A stretch of 64,000 bases of DNA from Microbispora corallina. GTDB taxonomy: Bacteria > Actinomycetota > Actinomycetes > Streptosporangiales > Streptosporangiaceae. The translations under genes were made by a program, and so were the position numbers. Shown one piece after another: positions 63,412 to 64,000 of the stretch. The notes beneath the pieces are model-generated. The model saw only the letters and a program-made list of their open reading frames with translations, was not told the DNA's origin and ran no database searches. The stretch lies in assembly GCF_016863035.1 (NCBI RefSeq), contig NZ_BOOC01000009.1:1-64000 (forward strand), given 5' to 3'. The first letter of the stretch is position 1. The number at the start of each line of letters is the position of its first letter.

Positions 63412-64000
63412 TCAGCTCGGGAAGATGCCGCCGGTGACGTTGACGAAGGTGGCGGTGATCCCGCCGGCCCGGTCGGAGGCGAGGAACGCCGCCGTGTCGG
63501 CCACCTCCTGGAGACCGGGGGAGCGGCGCAGCATCCGCATCGAGGCGAGGTTGCCGAGCAGCCCGCGGAACGCGGCCTCGTCGAGCGCGAGACCGCCGTT
63601 GACCGCGGCGAGCTTCTCCGGCGACAGGGTCTCCGGCACCCCCGCCGCCCACAGGCCGAGGACGCGCACGCCGCGGGGGCCGACCTCGGCCGCCAGGTTG
63701 CGGACGAACACGTCGGTCGCCGCGTCGGCCGGCCCCGTGCCGCCCATCATCGGGCTCCCGACGGCGGAGCCGCTGTCCAGCGCGAGGATGACCCCCGACC
63801 CCTGCTCGACCATGTGCCGGGCGGCCGCCGTGGCGGTGACGAAGGTGGCCGTCAGGCCGGTGACGACCGGGCGCAGGAAGTCGTCGGCGGACAACTCGGT
63901 CAACGGAACGCCCTGGACGTCCCCGCGGGTGACGAGGTTGAGGGAGACGTCGATCCCGCCGGCCGCGGCGACCGCGGCGGCGTGCTCCCGCACGGCCCGC
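63412..64000 (-). CDS. SDR-fold protein lacking the catalytic Tyr/Lys (partial)
   Basis: The gene enters from the right edge, and its last 195 codons are seen. The fold is that of a classical short-chain dehydrogenase: IDVSLNLVTRGDVQG, ADDFLRPVVTGL, HMVEQGSGVILALDSGSA, LAAEVGPRGVRVLGLW and the ending DRAGGITATFVNVTGGIFPS. In the catalytic helix, the position of YxxSK reads TGPAD, so both catalytic Tyr and Lys are absent. It probably binds NAD(P) or a ligand without typical oxidoreductase chemistry. The cofactor-binding N-terminus lies outside the window. Confidence 0.88.
   Translation of the reverse strand, partial: RAVREHAAAVAAAGGIDVSLNLVTRGDVQGVPLTELSADDFLRPVVTGLTATFVTATAAARHMVEQGSGVILALDSGSAVGSPMMGGTGPADAATDVFVRNLAAEVGPRGVRVLGLWAAGVPETLSPEKLAAVNGGLALDEAAFRGLLGNLASMRMLRRSPGLQEVADTAAFLASDRAGGITATFVNVTGGIFPS

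Noticed and set aside
51384-63999. Secondary-metabolite cluster on the right side
   Set aside because: A methyltransferase, monooxygenase, NmrA-like and SDR-like genes are present, but there is no core synthase and the pairs have their own regulators.

Overview
The window is high-GC actinomycete DNA. GTG and TTG starts are frequent, third codon positions are strongly G/C, and many neighbouring genes overlap by 4 to 8 bases. The mix of LacI, MerR, HxlR, MarR, GlxA and large LuxR regulators, Tat-exported and lectin-tagged glycoside hydrolases, a DUF574-type methyltransferase and Rid proteins suits a soil, Streptosporangiaceae-like filamentous actinomycete. The genus cannot be fixed from the sequence. 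About 50 protein genes, one tRNA and several gene remnants are supported. No CRISPR array, insertion sequence, phage structural gene or complete biosynthetic cluster is visible.

1-8.2 kb: a tandem repeat, a small membrane protein, a double-domain HxlR regulator, a hemerythrin-like protein, an arylamine N-acetyltransferase, and a two-component pair whose 1394-residue kinase is fused to a DUF4153-like membrane domain. 8.3-12.8 kb: an operon for N-acyl-D-amino acid breakdown (acylase, PLP dehydratase-like enzyme, RidA, unknown predicted barrel protein). 13.0-16.9 kb: a pentapeptide-repeat protein, then a LacI regulator whose start overlaps the decayed end of a beta-glucosidase gene, two CebR-like operators and a GH16-CBM6 glucanase.

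17-21.6 kb: an exported protein, an orphan response regulator and tRNA-Arg(CCG), followed by a 3-kb segment closed by a diverged copy of the tRNA 3' half. That segment carries a MerR/oxidoreductase pair, a possible gene remnant and a flavin-type oxidase, and looks like the remains of a tRNA-integrated element. 21.7-30 kb: GAPDH, a GlxA regulator and two large secreted, lectin-tailed enzymes (beta-helix GH141-like and GH95 fucosidase-like).

30-38.6 kb: a LysR/Rid divergent pair, a gene remnant, a compact three-gene operon around a miniature PEP-synthase/rifampicin-phosphotransferase-like protein, a von Willebrand lipoprotein, a TPR protein, a DUF3291 protein, and a divergent MFS exporter/MarR pair. 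38.6-50.4 kb: a translationally coupled four-gene ABC system (two FtsX-type permeases, two ATPases), then EfeO-EfeB of iron uptake without EfeU, and a secreted phospholipase C. 50.5-64 kb: AraC and NmrA genes, a 1629-residue secreted beta-rich lectin-tailed protein facing a large LuxR regulator, an AhpD-like protein, a methyltransferase, an FMN-reductase/LLM-monooxygenase pair with a palindromic operator, and an SDR-fold protein without the catalytic Tyr/Lys that runs off the right edge.
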